Positions 17,601 to 25,878 are shown, numbered from the stretch's first letter. The stretch: DNA of 64,000 nt from DASYKT01 sp963718105 (GCA_963718105.1 OY970352.1:4650001-4714000), one strand, 5' to 3'. Notes: generated from the letters alone by a model not told the origin. Program-made: numbers and translations.

Positions 17601-20497
17601 GAAAAATAATCGATCTTGCTGGTCCAGATATCGAAACCACGATCCCAGGGCGAACCATCAGTCGGGCCCAGGCTATGGATCCGGATATTGTAATAGCGGT
17701 AGGAAACCTCAAAAATTATCTGGTAAGGACGCCCAAAACGATCTTTTATTTCAGAGACACCCAACTCGCGGTAAAAATCTTTTTCATTGAATATATAGCT
17801 GCCGGTACGGGCATGAAAATTTTTCAGAGCCTGGTCGATCCTGTTTCCGTCGGCCGTAAAATAAAGAAAGCCTACACTCGAAGCGGCAAAATCGTCACCC
17901 GTACCGAACTTTTTGTCGGCGCCGGCGGAAATAAAACGCGTCACATCGCTTATTTTTTCAATCGTGAATTCCGCGCGGTAATTTTGCCCCCAGGGATCGC
18001 GAAAGGCGCCGAGATCTATCGAAATTTCGGCGAGTATCTTTTTCAGCGACTGCTCGTCAGTAGGATGCGCCTGACCGTGGTGAATGTAATACGCCCTCAA
18101 AGCGTTCTCTACCGGGGCAAACTGAGCCTGGAAGTAACTTGTATAAACCGAAACGGCAGATGTCTTCCGTTTTGTGCTGTAAAAAATATTAGGATAGTAA
18201 TAACTGTAACGCAGAAGCGCTTCACCGACCGTCTGCAGATCATCGGAAACAGGTTTGGAGAGGTCCAGTTCGTTAAGGTCCTTGATATTGATCGCACCTA
18301 AACTACTGCCGTAGCCGATCCAACCGCCGATGCCGCTGAATACCCCGTTAAATTCACCATCGGTGCGGGCCCGTTCTTCGACCGCTTTGTCGACGATAAC
18401 TATTCCCAAAGCGCTCTCGGCCGGTTTTCCATCCGGCTCCCAGATATCAAAATTGATCGCTGCATCCTCGCCCGGTTTATAAACCGGTTTGAGAGAATTA
18501 ACATTAAGTTTTAAATTTTGCGGTGACGGGTAAAGAATTCCCCGCGCGGCATGGATGAGATCCTCCTCGTCATTTGATTCCAGGTAAGCCGCTATTTTGA
18601 GCTCTCCTTTAAAGGACGGCTGGTAAGGCAGCCTGAACTTAACTTGTCCGTCCGCCAGCGAAGCAAAATATGAATCGATAACAGACCAGCCCTGCACCAC
18701 ATCGAGATAGACCTTGCCTGTTTTTTGAGTGGAATTTATCGTAACGTTCACGCTCTCGCCGGGCTTGTAGATCGCTCGGTCGGTTTGGATCTGCAGCACA
18801 TCGTCATCGTCAAACCTGATGTCGTCGGAAAACGTGCCTTTGTTTCCATTAGCATCCGTGGCGGTTATTTTCAGGTCCATATCGGAATCTTCGTCTTCAT
18901 AAGCGGGACGCCTGAAATTCAGCTTGCCTATGCCGAAAGAGCTCGTTTTCAAATGCTGCAGTTTTTTGAATTTATCTTCGTCTTTCTCGCTTCCTTTGAC
19001 CTCAACATTGCAGACCGCCGGGGTGCCATCGGCATAAAAAGTAGAGACGAAGGCGTCGATCGGCAAGTTCGAATTATTGTTGTAATTGTCGCCGATAAAG
19101 TAGACGTGGATAGGCTCCCGGGTAACGCGAATGTCGAACCGGCGCTGTTCGGTGCGATTGGTCACCGCGTCGGTGAAATAGGCCGCGAAGTGCAGATCTT
19201 TAAACTTGAGCCAATCGTCCTTAGCCAGATCCTTAAGTGCGTCGCCGAGGCCGAATGTGGCGGTAAATTTTCCCGCCTGATCGGTTTCGCCGGAGTGCGA
19301 CTCGCCTTCGTCTATATCGTATTTTTGCGCTTTCCAGTTCCACTCGCGCTCATTTTCCCGTGCTACGCGAACTTTGCCTTTGGTGACCGGTTTGCCGAAA
19401 AGATAATCGGCCGTTACCTCGACCCTGGCGGTGTTTTCACCGGGCAGGTAATAGGTTTTATCGGGTTTGGCAGTGACAGTGAAATTGGGCAGATCGTAGC
19501 GTGAAACTTTGACTTTTTGATACGCCAGGTTATCGTTGCCCGCGCTTTTGACCAGGATCTTATAAGTTCCCAGTTTTGCATTTTCCGGGATCTTCCACGA
19601 GATCGAGGCTATTCCGAATTCAGAGGTCCTGGCCGTTTCACGATAAAGCAGAGTATCTTCTTCATCCTCGACGGAAAAAACCAGTTCGACGCCGGAAACG
19701 GCCGTTCTTGTCTCCGACCCTTTTAAGAGAATGCCGCGGACACGCAGGTCCTGGCCCGGTTGATAGATGGGCTTATCGGTGAGGATCAGAAAATTCGTAT
19801 CGTCAGCCGCGCTTTGCAGGTCTTCTTCTGCGGAAGACTCCAGGCCATGCTTACGGCCGACGACTTTGATCTCTCCCTCATCGTCGAGATCCGCTTCGAG
19901 CGGGATCTGGAAATCCAGTATCGCGAAACCTTCGCCATCGGTTCGGCCGCTCGATGTCAATTTCAGCCACCGGTCTTCCTCGCCCTTAAGACGGACCTTC
20001 AACTCCATATCCAGATCGACCCCCTCGATAGGCAGGCCCGTAAACGGATGTGTCGCCAAAACCCGCGCCCTGTAATTAATGCCGGCAAATATGCTTTCGG
20101 AGGCGATCACGCGAAGCTCAAAATTTTCCGTCACCAATTGCGAGAGTGAGATAATGCCTTCGGCGGCGCCGACCCGGTAGCGCAAACGGTACCAGGTAAT
20201 ATCGTTTCCCACGGTTTTCAGGAGATCGCCGAAAGGCAGAGAAATTTGATAAGTTTCTTTACCGGTTTTTATCCGCAGCGGGGCCGACGTTTTCGCGCAA
20301 ACTTTTCCTTCTATATCCAACAATTCAAGCCGGGCATCGGCATCCAGGTTTCTGCCGGGATTTTCCACCGCCAGTGAAACCTCGGCTGTGTTTGGCTGTA
20401 ATACCAGCCGGCTTTCCGCTTCATTTACGGTTTGGGCGTGTGCGGAGAGAAGGCACACGGCTAATATGCCGAACAGGAGGATAAATTTCGGTCGCAT
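14630..20497 (-). CDS. Alpha-2-macroglobulin with pseudopilin-like and carboxypeptidase-regulatory inserts
   Basis: 1955 residues, with a signal peptide (MRPKFILLFGILAVCLLSAHAQ). Residues about 130-790 contain MG domains, with repeated bait-side motifs such as ILTDKPIYQPGQDLRVRG and TDRAIYKPGESVNV. Residues about 795-1095 are unusual: three segments with DPWGQNY, DRFGRPY and DGYGEPI, and GADKKFGTGDD, resembling the C-terminal part of type II secretion pseudopilins. Residues about 1100-1200 are a carboxypeptidase regulatory (CnaB-like) domain. The A2M core follows, with the thioester motif PYGCGEQ (Cys1470) and a terpenoid-cyclase-like helical domain. These proteins trap proteases covalently in the periplasm. 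No penicillin-binding partner (pbpC) is adjacent. A 16-bp SIMPL-gene-sized gap upstream is absent; the neighbouring gene lies 166 bp away. Confidence 0.9.
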   Translation of the reverse strand: MRPKFILLFGILAVCLLSAHAQTVNEAESRLVLQPNTAEVSLAVENPGRNLDADARLELLDIEGKVCAKTSAPLRIKTGKETYQISLPFGDLLKTVGNDITWYRLRYRVGAAEGIISLSQLVTENFELRVIASESIFAGINYRARVLATHPFTGLPIEGVDLDMELKVRLKGEEDRWLKLTSSGRTDGEGFAILDFQIPLEADLDDEGEIKVVGRKHGLESSAEEDLQSAADDTNFLILTDKPIYQPGQDLRVRGILLKGSETRTAVSGVELVFSVEDEEDTLLYRETARTSEFGIASISWKIPENAKLGTYKILVKSAGNDNLAYQKVKVSRYDLPNFTVTAKPDKTYYLPGENTARVEVTADYLFGKPVTKGKVRVARENEREWNWKAQKYDIDEGESHSGETDQAGKFTATFGLGDALKDLAKDDWLKFKDLHFAAYFTDAVTNRTEQRRFDIRVTREPIHVYFIGDNYNNNSNLPIDAFVSTFYADGTPAVCNVEVKGSEKDEDKFKKLQHLKTSSFGIGKLNFRRPAYEDEDSDMDLKITATDANGNKGTFSDDIRFDDDDVLQIQTDRAIYKPGESVNVTINSTQKTGKVYLDVVQGWSVIDSYFASLADGQVKFRLPYQPSFKGELKIAAYLESNDEEDLIHAARGILYPSPQNLKLNVNSLKPVYKPGEDAAINFDIWEPDGKPAESALGIVIVDKAVEERARTDGEFNGVFSGIGGWIGYGSSLGAINIKDLNELDLSKPVSDDLQTVGEALLRYSYYYPNIFYSTKRKTSAVSVYTSYFQAQFAPVENALRAYYIHHGQAHPTDEQSLKKILAEISIDLGAFRDPWGQNYRAEFTIEKISDVTRFISAGADKKFGTGDDFAASSVGFLYFTADGNRIDQALKNFHARTGSYIFNEKDFYRELGVSEIKDRFGRPYQIIFEVSYRYYNIRIHSLGPTDGSPWDRGFDIWTSKIDYFSETELKVMNALQAAASFPKNVEELKSFLKASRIDLKNVRDGYGEPIYITQLQTSRYFDKVSIENISKYGDEAPGTRTIITPVTQQILQFMLRSKGADGKESTYDDFTLAQFQHVLSEQPRDTPKSQTPMQPIVFRSGTGALAGVVIDANGAVLPGATVSATNDASGQVRTATSDSNGRFLIANLAAGSYTLRVTSPGFMTYVMTSVAVKANGTASVNVTLNTANISATVEVSAGADTVETTSSSTGTVTSSRTLVAVPNKKAKDDENAGPEGGPKDGADLRSTPKLREYFPETLVWSPEIITDKNGKAELKFKFADNITTWKVYTIASTKQGKLGVAEKELQVFQPFFVDLEPPKFLTEGDEIHLPVTIRNYTPEKQRVSVSMAKADWFSFLTQADQQIDVSSNSAKNAVFGFRATSLVKDGKQRVTALAQTDSDAIEKPVTVKPNGQEIVKTSSQFFSEKAVFNLEFPANALPQTQKAELKIYPNLMAHVSESVEGLLRRPYGCGEQTISSTYPNLMLLKFVKREGKLKQTAQKYLRQGYERLLGYQVAGGGFSYWGGKDLPDIALTAYAVRFLTDAGDHISVDKEVVQKAQSWLIAQQRADGSWTKKHIYETTEDLKRTKLFTAYVARILAMSPEKNEPAKNEPPLQKALGYLKNRVAEIDEPYSMALLGLASFDAGDRETAAALAAKLSQMAIAEGDSAYWNLESNTPFYGWGTAGRLETTALVLQLLTKLRAEGPTYNQLISRGMIFMLKNKDRYGVWYSTQTTINVLDAFLALLKPEDANSAQTETLSVLLNGNEIQNISIAPDKIDPITVDVSDKLSLVENRLEIKTSSNSPLMSQLVSAHYIDWKNSEVSNTTAGHTRALRLAYTCDKQTAAIMQEINCGAEMERVGFQGYGMLLAEIGIPPGAEVSRESLEKAMEADRSLSRYDILPDRIVVYMRAKAGGSKLNFSFRPRYGINAQTPASIVYDYYNPEAQAIIAPLKFSVK

Positions 20498-20663
20498 CTT
20501 CGATTACCCCGGTTTATATTGATTTTTTAAGGCTTCGTAGCTGTATCTATTGATGCGGCATCTTTCGTCTTTGGTTGCTTTACCGCGCGCTCCCAATACA
20601 GTAACACCACACCGCACCGGGGAAGATCGATGCGGCGTACATCCAAGGTCATTTCAGTTCCGG

Positions 20664-21401
20664 TTATTTCTGCTGAATTTCGAATCTCGCCAATACTTCA
20701 TAGCGAAGCTTTATTTTCGTAAAAGTTAATGTTCCCGGGTCTGCACTCGGTATCGAAACAGCAGAAAAGCTATTCGAAGAAGTATTCGCATAGCCAAGAA
20801 CCCCCCGGGAGATGGCGGGCTGCTCGTCATTATTGACTATTTCTTTGATATAAACTGTTTTACCGGCGCTTTCGCCGATCGCCCCAAGCATATAGTCGGC
20901 CTTCATTTTGGCGGCCTTGACGGCTTCCATTTTAGTTTCGCGGCGCAGGCGAGTAAGCTCCGTGTGGGTGGTGTTGATGAGGTCGAGGTTGTCGACGTTG
21001 AGATTGTCGGCAAGCTCCTGCAGCCGGTCAACTTTGTCCAGGTCATAAACTTTTAGCTGGTAATCTTTCGTTCCGAGCACATCTCTGTTGCGTTTTCTAA
21101 TGGGCACATAATTCGAACGCAGATCGAAAACAGTCAGGTCTTTTGGCACATCTACCCCGATCTTTGCGAGGCTTTCTTTTAGCCTAGCTTCCTGCTGGTC
21201 GATTGTCACCTTTTGCTTATTTTCGATCCGTTCGCGCAGGGTAATCTTAAAGGTGAATTCGTTTGGCGTGACAAGGGTTTCGGCAGAACCGGTCACCTCG
21301 ATCGTACGGGTTTCAGGCCTCTCAGCGGGCTGCGCGGAAGCGGCCGAACCGAGGCCAAATAAACATACCAGGATCAGCGCTAAAAAATATGGTTTCTTCA
21401 T
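20664..21401 (-). CDS. SIMPL (DUF541) domain exported protein
   Basis: 245 residues with a signal peptide ending near SAASAQP. RTIEVTGSAETLVTPNEFTFKITL is the standard opening of the SIMPL family, and AKMKADYMLGAIGESAGKTVYIKEI is the conserved central part, followed by a C-terminal TFTKIKLRYEVLARFEI. These periplasmic proteins form oligomeric shells in other bacteria and are linked to oxidative stress or envelope functions, but their activity is unclear. It is transcribed towards the alpha-2-macroglobulin gene and may be cotranscribed. Confidence 0.88.
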   Translation of the reverse strand: MKKPYFLALILVCLFGLGSAASAQPAERPETRTIEVTGSAETLVTPNEFTFKITLRERIENKQKVTIDQQEARLKESLAKIGVDVPKDLTVFDLRSNYVPIRKRNRDVLGTKDYQLKVYDLDKVDRLQELADNLNVDNLDLINTTHTELTRLRRETKMEAVKAAKMKADYMLGAIGESAGKTVYIKEIVNNDEQPAISRGVLGYANTSSNSFSAVSIPSADPGTLTFTKIKLRYEVLARFEIQQK

Positions 21402-21581
21402 TTATGTCCTTTCATTTAAAAGATATCGCTGCATAAAACCGCGGCCACCGGATGGAAAAGTTTTTCGCAACATTTATGATGATGATATTAGCGCGAAAGA
21501 ACGTCGGGCGCTAAGATCAAATTTCTCCGACCTGCGCGGCGAGGACTTGCTGGAGACGCTGGACCGGATTTTGCCGCAGCC

Positions 21582-23186
21582 TTAATTTACCCGCCCGACT
21601 TTGGCGGCGTTAAAATCGATCTGCTTACTTTGTGAGATCTCGCAGCCGAGTTTTTGGACGGAATGGGACTGCCAGCGTTCGTCATCACGCGCGGGAAAAT
21701 CGGTGCGGTAGTGCCCGCCGCGTGATTCTTCACGCCAGAGCGCGGCGGTAGTGATCAGTTTGGCCAGGGTAACAAAATTTTGCGAAGCGGTGCTTAAGGG
21801 CGCCTGCGATATCTGTTCAAACTCGGCGAGAGCTTTTTTCAGAGAATTCTCTTCTCTTAAAATTCCTACGCGTTCCCACATCAAGCGCTTGACGCGTTTG
21901 CGAACGGCGGTGGCGACACTGCCGGGTTCAAGGTTCGAGGTTCCGGGTTTAGGGTTCAAAGTTTGTGATGGAGACTCTGAACTTTGAACATTGAACTCTG
22001 AACTTTCCGCTGCTGCTTTCCCCGCCCGCGCCCCGAAAACCAGGCCTTCCAGGAGAGAATTTGAAGCGAGCCGGTTTGCCCCGTGCACGCCGGTGCAGGC
22101 GACCTCGCCCGCTGCGTAGAGGCCGGGCACGGTCGAACGCCCGGCAAGATCGGTGCGCACGCCGCCCATGAAATAATGCACCGCCGGCGAGATCGGAAGC
22201 CTGTCTTTGGCGATGTTAAGCCCGTAATTAAGACAGGTCTGGTAAATATTAGGAAAGCGCTCGGCGAGAAATTTTTCATCGTGAGCGGACATATCCAGAA
22301 AGACCGTGCGCGTTCCGGTGCGCGTCATTTCCGCCACGATCGCGCGGCTGACGACATCGCGCGGGGCAAGCTCTTTTAGTTCGTGATAGCGTTCCATGAA
22401 CCTCTCGCCCGCTTTATTTCGCAGCACACCGCCCTCGCCGCGCATCGCTTCGGACAAAAGAAACCGCGGAGCATTTTCCAGATTCAACACCGTCGGGTGA
22501 AACTGTACGAATTCGATATCGGAAACTTCAGCACCGGCAAAATACGCCATCGCCATTCCGTCGCCGGTGGCAACTGAAGGGTTGGTCGTGTGCAGGTAAA
22601 GCTGGCCGGCGCCGCCGGAAGCCAGGATCACGGCTTTCCCGAAAAGGTCGCGCGGCGCGCGCAGGATCGGGTCGAGAAAAGTTACGCCGCAGCACCGGCC
22701 ATCCTGCACGATCAGGCTTTCAGTGGCGGCAAACGGCATCACGGAAATATTTTTTTCGCGGCGGGCGCGGGCGATCAAAGAACGCGCGATCTCTTTACCG
22801 GTCGAATCGCCATTGGCGTGCAAAATGCGGCGGCGTGAATGCGCGGCTTCCTGGGTGAAAACAAGCTTGCCGCCTTCGCGGTCAAACTTAGTGCCCCACT
22901 CCATTAGTTCCTGGATATATTTTGTGCCGTCTGTGACGAGCGTGCGGACCGCCTCGACGTCGCAGAGGCCGTCCCCGGCATAGAGAGTGTCTTCTTCGTG
23001 GAGCTCGGCGCGGTCGTCATCGGAAAGAACGACGGCGATCCCGCCCTGGGCGTATTCGGTATTGGATTCACCCGTGCGGTCTTTGGTGAGAACCGTGACC
23101 CGAGCGCCGCTTCCGGCCAATTCGATCGCGGCGCGCAAACCGGCGATACCGCTGCCGATCACAATGAAGTCAGTTTCAAGCGACAT
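21582..23186 (-). CDS. nadB: L-aspartate oxidase, with a palindromic repeat inserted in frame
   Basis: 534 residues. NadB oxidises L-aspartate to iminoaspartate with FAD, the first step of de novo NAD synthesis. FIVIGSGIAGLRAAIELA is the FAD dinucleotide fold; YAQGGIAV, HSRRRILHANGDSTGKEI and HYFMGGVRTDLAGRSTVPGLYAAGEVACTGVHGANRLASNSLLEGLVFG are diagnostic. The C-terminal helical domain carries LMWERVGILR and REESRGGHYRTDFP. Residues about 393-420, between the flavin domain and the helical domain, are low-complexity (Ser/Pro/Asn/Gln) and are encoded by a GGTTC/GAACT-rich palindrome. No nadA or nadC is adjacent. Confidence 0.95.
   Translation of the reverse strand: MSLETDFIVIGSGIAGLRAAIELAGSGARVTVLTKDRTGESNTEYAQGGIAVVLSDDDRAELHEEDTLYAGDGLCDVEAVRTLVTDGTKYIQELMEWGTKFDREGGKLVFTQEAAHSRRRILHANGDSTGKEIARSLIARARREKNISVMPFAATESLIVQDGRCCGVTFLDPILRAPRDLFGKAVILASGGAGQLYLHTTNPSVATGDGMAMAYFAGAEVSDIEFVQFHPTVLNLENAPRFLLSEAMRGEGGVLRNKAGERFMERYHELKELAPRDVVSRAIVAEMTRTGTRTVFLDMSAHDEKFLAERFPNIYQTCLNYGLNIAKDRLPISPAVHYFMGGVRTDLAGRSTVPGLYAAGEVACTGVHGANRLASNSLLEGLVFGARAGKAAAESSEFNVQSSESPSQTLNPKPGTSNLEPGSVATAVRKRVKRLMWERVGILREENSLKKALAEFEQISQAPLSTASQNFVTLAKLITTAALWREESRGGHYRTDFPARDDERWQSHSVQKLGCEISQSKQIDFNAAKVGRVN
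21925..22010. repeat. Palindromic repeat inside nadB
   Basis: A stretch of iterated GGTTC/GAACT words with inverted arms, for example GTTCAAAGTT (21954-21963) and AACTTTGAAC (21980-21989). Such repeats are normally intergenic (compare 8744-8823, core TTTAGAGTTCAAA). Here the reading frame stays open across it and it encodes a linker. Confidence 0.65.
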
Positions 23187-23252
23187 TTAGTGTTTAAACT
23201 GTAACAAAAATAGGCAGTGTCCTAAAGCTGTGTAATTAGTTTGTGGGGATCG

Positions 23253-23340
23253 CCATTCGGAATAGATGATAACTGATAGATGACAGATAATAGATCGGAT
23301 CTCTCAGCTTTCAGCTCTGATCTTTATCTATTCCGAATGG
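23253..23340. repeat. Dispersed palindromic repeat family A, copy 2
   Basis: Perfect 15-bp ends: CCATTCGGAATAGAT (23253-23267) and its complement (23326-23340). The core resembles the copy at 10600-10684, including GATAGATGACAGATAATAGA. It lies immediately upstream of the blaI-type promoter. Confidence 0.82.
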
Positions 23341-23356
23341 CAGCAAAATAAAACGC

Positions 23357-23408
23357 TTGACATCTACGAAATCCTTCGTATAAGATGTATCTACGAAGCA
23401 GTTCGTAG
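23357..23408 (+). promoter_or_regulatory. blaI-type promoter with two palindromic operators
   Basis: TTGACA (23357-23362) and TAAGAT (23381-23386) are spaced by 18 bp. Operator 1, TACGAA-ATCC-TTCGTA (23365-23380), fills the spacer; operator 2, CTACGAA-GCAG-TTCGTAG (23391-23408), covers the transcription start region. Centres are 27 bp apart, about 2.5 helical turns. BlaI/MecI repressors bind such dyads (family consensus TACA-N-TGTA), so autorepression is very likely. The start codon is 9 bp after operator 2. Confidence 0.8.
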
Positions 23409-23416
23409 GTAAATAT

Positions 23417-23812
23417 ATGAAACCGACCGCCGCCGAATTGGGAATATTATCAGTGCTCTGGGAACAGGGGCCGATCACCGTCAAAGAAGTTCACGAGGTT
23501 ATCAATAAGCAAAAGCCGACGCTCTATACTACCGCTCTAAAGCATCTGCAAATTATGCAGGAAAAAGGTTTAGTGGCGCGAGACGAGCATGGCAAGGCCC
23601 ATATTTACCGGGCCGTGGCGGCCAAGAAAGAAACGCAGAAAAATCTGGTGAGCGATCTGCTGGAGAGGGTTTTTCGCGGCTCGGCGGCGCAATTGGTGCA
23701 GCACGTGCTGGAATCAAAGGCTGCCTCGCCTGAGGAATTAAAAGAGATCAGAAAGATGATCCGCCAAGCAGAAAAAGACGCGGAGAAAGACAGATCGGCC
23801 GAAGAAAAATGA
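23417..23812 (+). CDS. BlaI/MecI-family transcriptional repressor
   Basis: 131 residues. The winged helix is PTAAELGILSVLWEQGPITVKEVHEVINKQKPTLYTTALKHLQIMQEKGLVARDEHGKAHIYRA, typical of BlaI/MecI/CopY. The C-terminal helical part (residues about 80-131) provides dimerisation; in BlaI it is cleaved when the partner M56 peptidase is activated. The stop overlaps the start of the M56 gene (ATGA at 23809-23812), the standard arrangement of a repressor-sensor pair. Confidence 0.92.
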   Translation: MKPTAAELGILSVLWEQGPITVKEVHEVINKQKPTLYTTALKHLQIMQEKGLVARDEHGKAHIYRAVAAKKETQKNLVSDLLERVFRGSAAQLVQHVLESKAASPEELKEIRKMIRQAEKDAEKDRSAEEK

Positions 23813-25809
23813 ATTACCTGTTTATCGAAAATTTAGGTTGGGCTTTGCTTCATTCGATCTGGCAGATCGCGGCTGCGGCGTTTTTTCTCCTGGCCTTTCT
23901 GCGTTTTTCGTCCGGTGCCTCGGCGCATTTTCGCTACGCGGTTTCGGTCCTTATTTTGGGCCTCGCTTTTCTTTTACCGGTGACGACTTTTATCTGGCTG
24001 GCAGGCAATTCGCAAAACACACATCCGGCCGCGGAGACTTTTCAAACGCGTGACTCGTTTTTACGAGAAAAAGCGTTCCCGCCAAATGAAAGGCCGCAGA
24101 ATATCAAAGACGGCAGTGGCGCGGCGGCGGAGACAAATTACCATTTAATTCTTACTTCGGCCGGCCTGCCTTCAAAGATGCCGTGGCTGGTAGCCCTGTG
24201 GCTGCTGGGTGTTGCGTGTTTTACGCTGCGGCTTTTTGGCGGGGTCTGGCAGCTTCACAAATTTAAGACACGGCAGATATGTGAACCGGAAAAGTATTGG
24301 CGGGAAAAATTCTCTGTCGTGTGCGAAAAATTAGCGATCACGCAAAAAGTGAAATTGATCAGTTCGAAATTGGTGGAAACGCCGATCGTGATCGGATGGC
24401 TAAAACCCGTCATTCTGATCCCGGCCAGCGTCTTTTTTAAGATCGACGCGCAGGAACTGGAAACCATTATCGCGCATGAACTCATTCACATCCGCCGCCG
24501 CGATTACCTGGTCAATTTTGCGCAAAGCCTGATCGAAATATTGTTTTTCTATCACCCCGGTGTGTGGTGGATATCGGCGCAGATACGCCGCGAGCGCGAG
24601 TTTGTCTGCGACGACATCGTGTCGCTGGCGCTCGAAGGTAAGCGAGTGGTTTATGCTCAGGCGCTGGCTAATTTAGAGGAACTTCGTCTGCTGACGAATA
24701 CACAGGTGCCGTCGATCGCATTAGCTATTGGGGCGATCGGGACGGCCAATGGAGGTAATTTGATGTTGAGAATTCAGAGAATTTTGCAGAAAAAAACCGA
24801 GATAAAAAGAAATCCATCTGCTTGGTCGGCATTGCTGGGTTTCGCCTTTATCTCGGCACTTTTGGTAGGAATATTTTCGGTCAATCAGGTGCCGCTTGTC
24901 AATGCGCAAAAGACGGCGAAAGATAAAAAACTGGCGATCGGTTTTGTCTCGATCCCGCCGGTCGACCGCTCGGGCGACCCGCCAAAAGATTCGGACGCCA
25001 CCGCGCGTTTGATAATTGCCAAGCTGACGCAGCATAAAGTTCCGGCGATCGGGTTCGTCAATGGCTCGATGATATCGGACGGCGAAAAACTGTATCCGGT
25101 GAGGGCCAACATCGTCAGAATGTGGCGCGACGCGGGCCTGGAGATCGGCATCGGCAATTACAAACACATCTGGTTTTACGATACGCCTTATGACGAATAC
25201 GTAGCCGGCGTCGAAAAAACCGAGCAGATAACCGGCAAGCTTTTAGCGGAGAAAAATCTTGAGCTTCATTATTTCAGCTATCCATATCTTAATACCGGAA
25301 AGTCGACCGAGGATAAAACACGCTTTGAGGCCTGGCTGCGAGTACGGGGATTGCGTTCTGTTCCATACACCATCGATAACAGTGAATGGATGTATTCATA
25401 CGCCTACGATATGGCGCGGATGGACAACGATATCAGCACGATGAACGAGATCCGGGTGGAATTCATCAAGTATATGGACCAGATGTTCGGGCACTTTGAA
25501 GCGTACTCACAGGAGATGTTTGGCCGTGACATCGCGCAGACCATGGTGCTCACGCCGAGCCGGCTGGTGTCGGATTCGGCCGATGATCTTTTCGGGATGA
25601 TCGAAAGACGCGGGTATAAATTCGTTTCGATGGACGAGGCTTTGAAAGATGAGGCCTACAGCACGCCGGAAAATTTTACGGGCAAGTCAGGTATCTCGTG
25701 GTTTGAACGCTGGACGATGGCGCAGGGAAAACGGCTGCGTGACGAACCGAAAGTAGACGCTCAGGTATTGAAGATCTGGAATGAAAAGAAACCGAAAACC
25801 GTTAAGTGA
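23809..25809 (+). CDS. M56 (BlaR1-type) membrane peptidase fused to a polysaccharide-deacetylase-like domain
   Basis: 666 residues. N-terminal half: several membrane segments (about 13-33, 38-62, 125-145, 340-360) around a cytosolic zinc peptidase with HELIH (residues 223-227) and RRDYLVNF, as in BlaR1. In BlaR1 the extracellular C-terminal domain is a penicillin-binding sensor. Here residues about 365-660 instead look like a polysaccharide deacetylase (NodB) barrel: LAIGFVSIPPV, PAIGFVNGSMI, LEIGIGNYKHIWF, and HYFSYPYLNTGKS. The usual NodB catalytic Asp pair and HxxxH motif are not clearly kept, so it may sense glycan or peptidoglycan rather than cut it. Cotranscribed with and overlapping the repressor gene. 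Confidence 0.85.
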   Translation: MNYLFIENLGWALLHSIWQIAAAAFFLLAFLRFSSGASAHFRYAVSVLILGLAFLLPVTTFIWLAGNSQNTHPAAETFQTRDSFLREKAFPPNERPQNIKDGSGAAAETNYHLILTSAGLPSKMPWLVALWLLGVACFTLRLFGGVWQLHKFKTRQICEPEKYWREKFSVVCEKLAITQKVKLISSKLVETPIVIGWLKPVILIPASVFFKIDAQELETIIAHELIHIRRRDYLVNFAQSLIEILFFYHPGVWWISAQIRREREFVCDDIVSLALEGKRVVYAQALANLEELRLLTNTQVPSIALAIGAIGTANGGNLMLRIQRILQKKTEIKRNPSAWSALLGFAFISALLVGIFSVNQVPLVNAQKTAKDKKLAIGFVSIPPVDRSGDPPKDSDATARLIIAKLTQHKVPAIGFVNGSMISDGEKLYPVRANIVRMWRDAGLEIGIGNYKHIWFYDTPYDEYVAGVEKTEQITGKLLAEKNLELHYFSYPYLNTGKSTEDKTRFEAWLRVRGLRSVPYTIDNSEWMYSYAYDMARMDNDISTMNEIRVEFIKYMDQMFGHFEAYSQEMFGRDIAQTMVLTPSRLVSDSADDLFGMIERRGYKFVSMDEALKDEAYSTPENFTGKSGISWFERWTMAQGKRLRDEPKVDAQVLKIWNEKKPKTVK

Positions 25810-25839
25810 GGTTAAAGCGAAAGCTTATGCCTCGGCAAG

Positions 25840-25868
25840 AAAAAGCCCGTGAATTTCACGGGCTTTTT
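25840..25868. terminator. Bidirectional terminator
   Basis: GCCCGTGAA (25845-25853) and TTCACGGGC (25855-25863) flanked by five A and five T. It separates the M56 fusion gene from the convergent exported-protein gene, 30 bp after the first stop. Confidence 0.88.
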
Positions 25869-25878
25869 AAGCTTTAGT

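Noticed and set aside
18725..19504. 259-codon plus-strand open frame antisense to the alpha-2-macroglobulin gene
   Set aside because: Antisense shadow; composition mirrors the coding strand and no start signal is present.
21253..21585. Plus-strand open frame ending YDDDISAKERRALRSNFSD-like sequence between the SIMPL gene and nadB
   Set aside because: The last 40 residues look protein-like, but there is no plausible start codon near them and the first two thirds are antisense to the SIMPL gene. Possibly a gene remnant; not supported.
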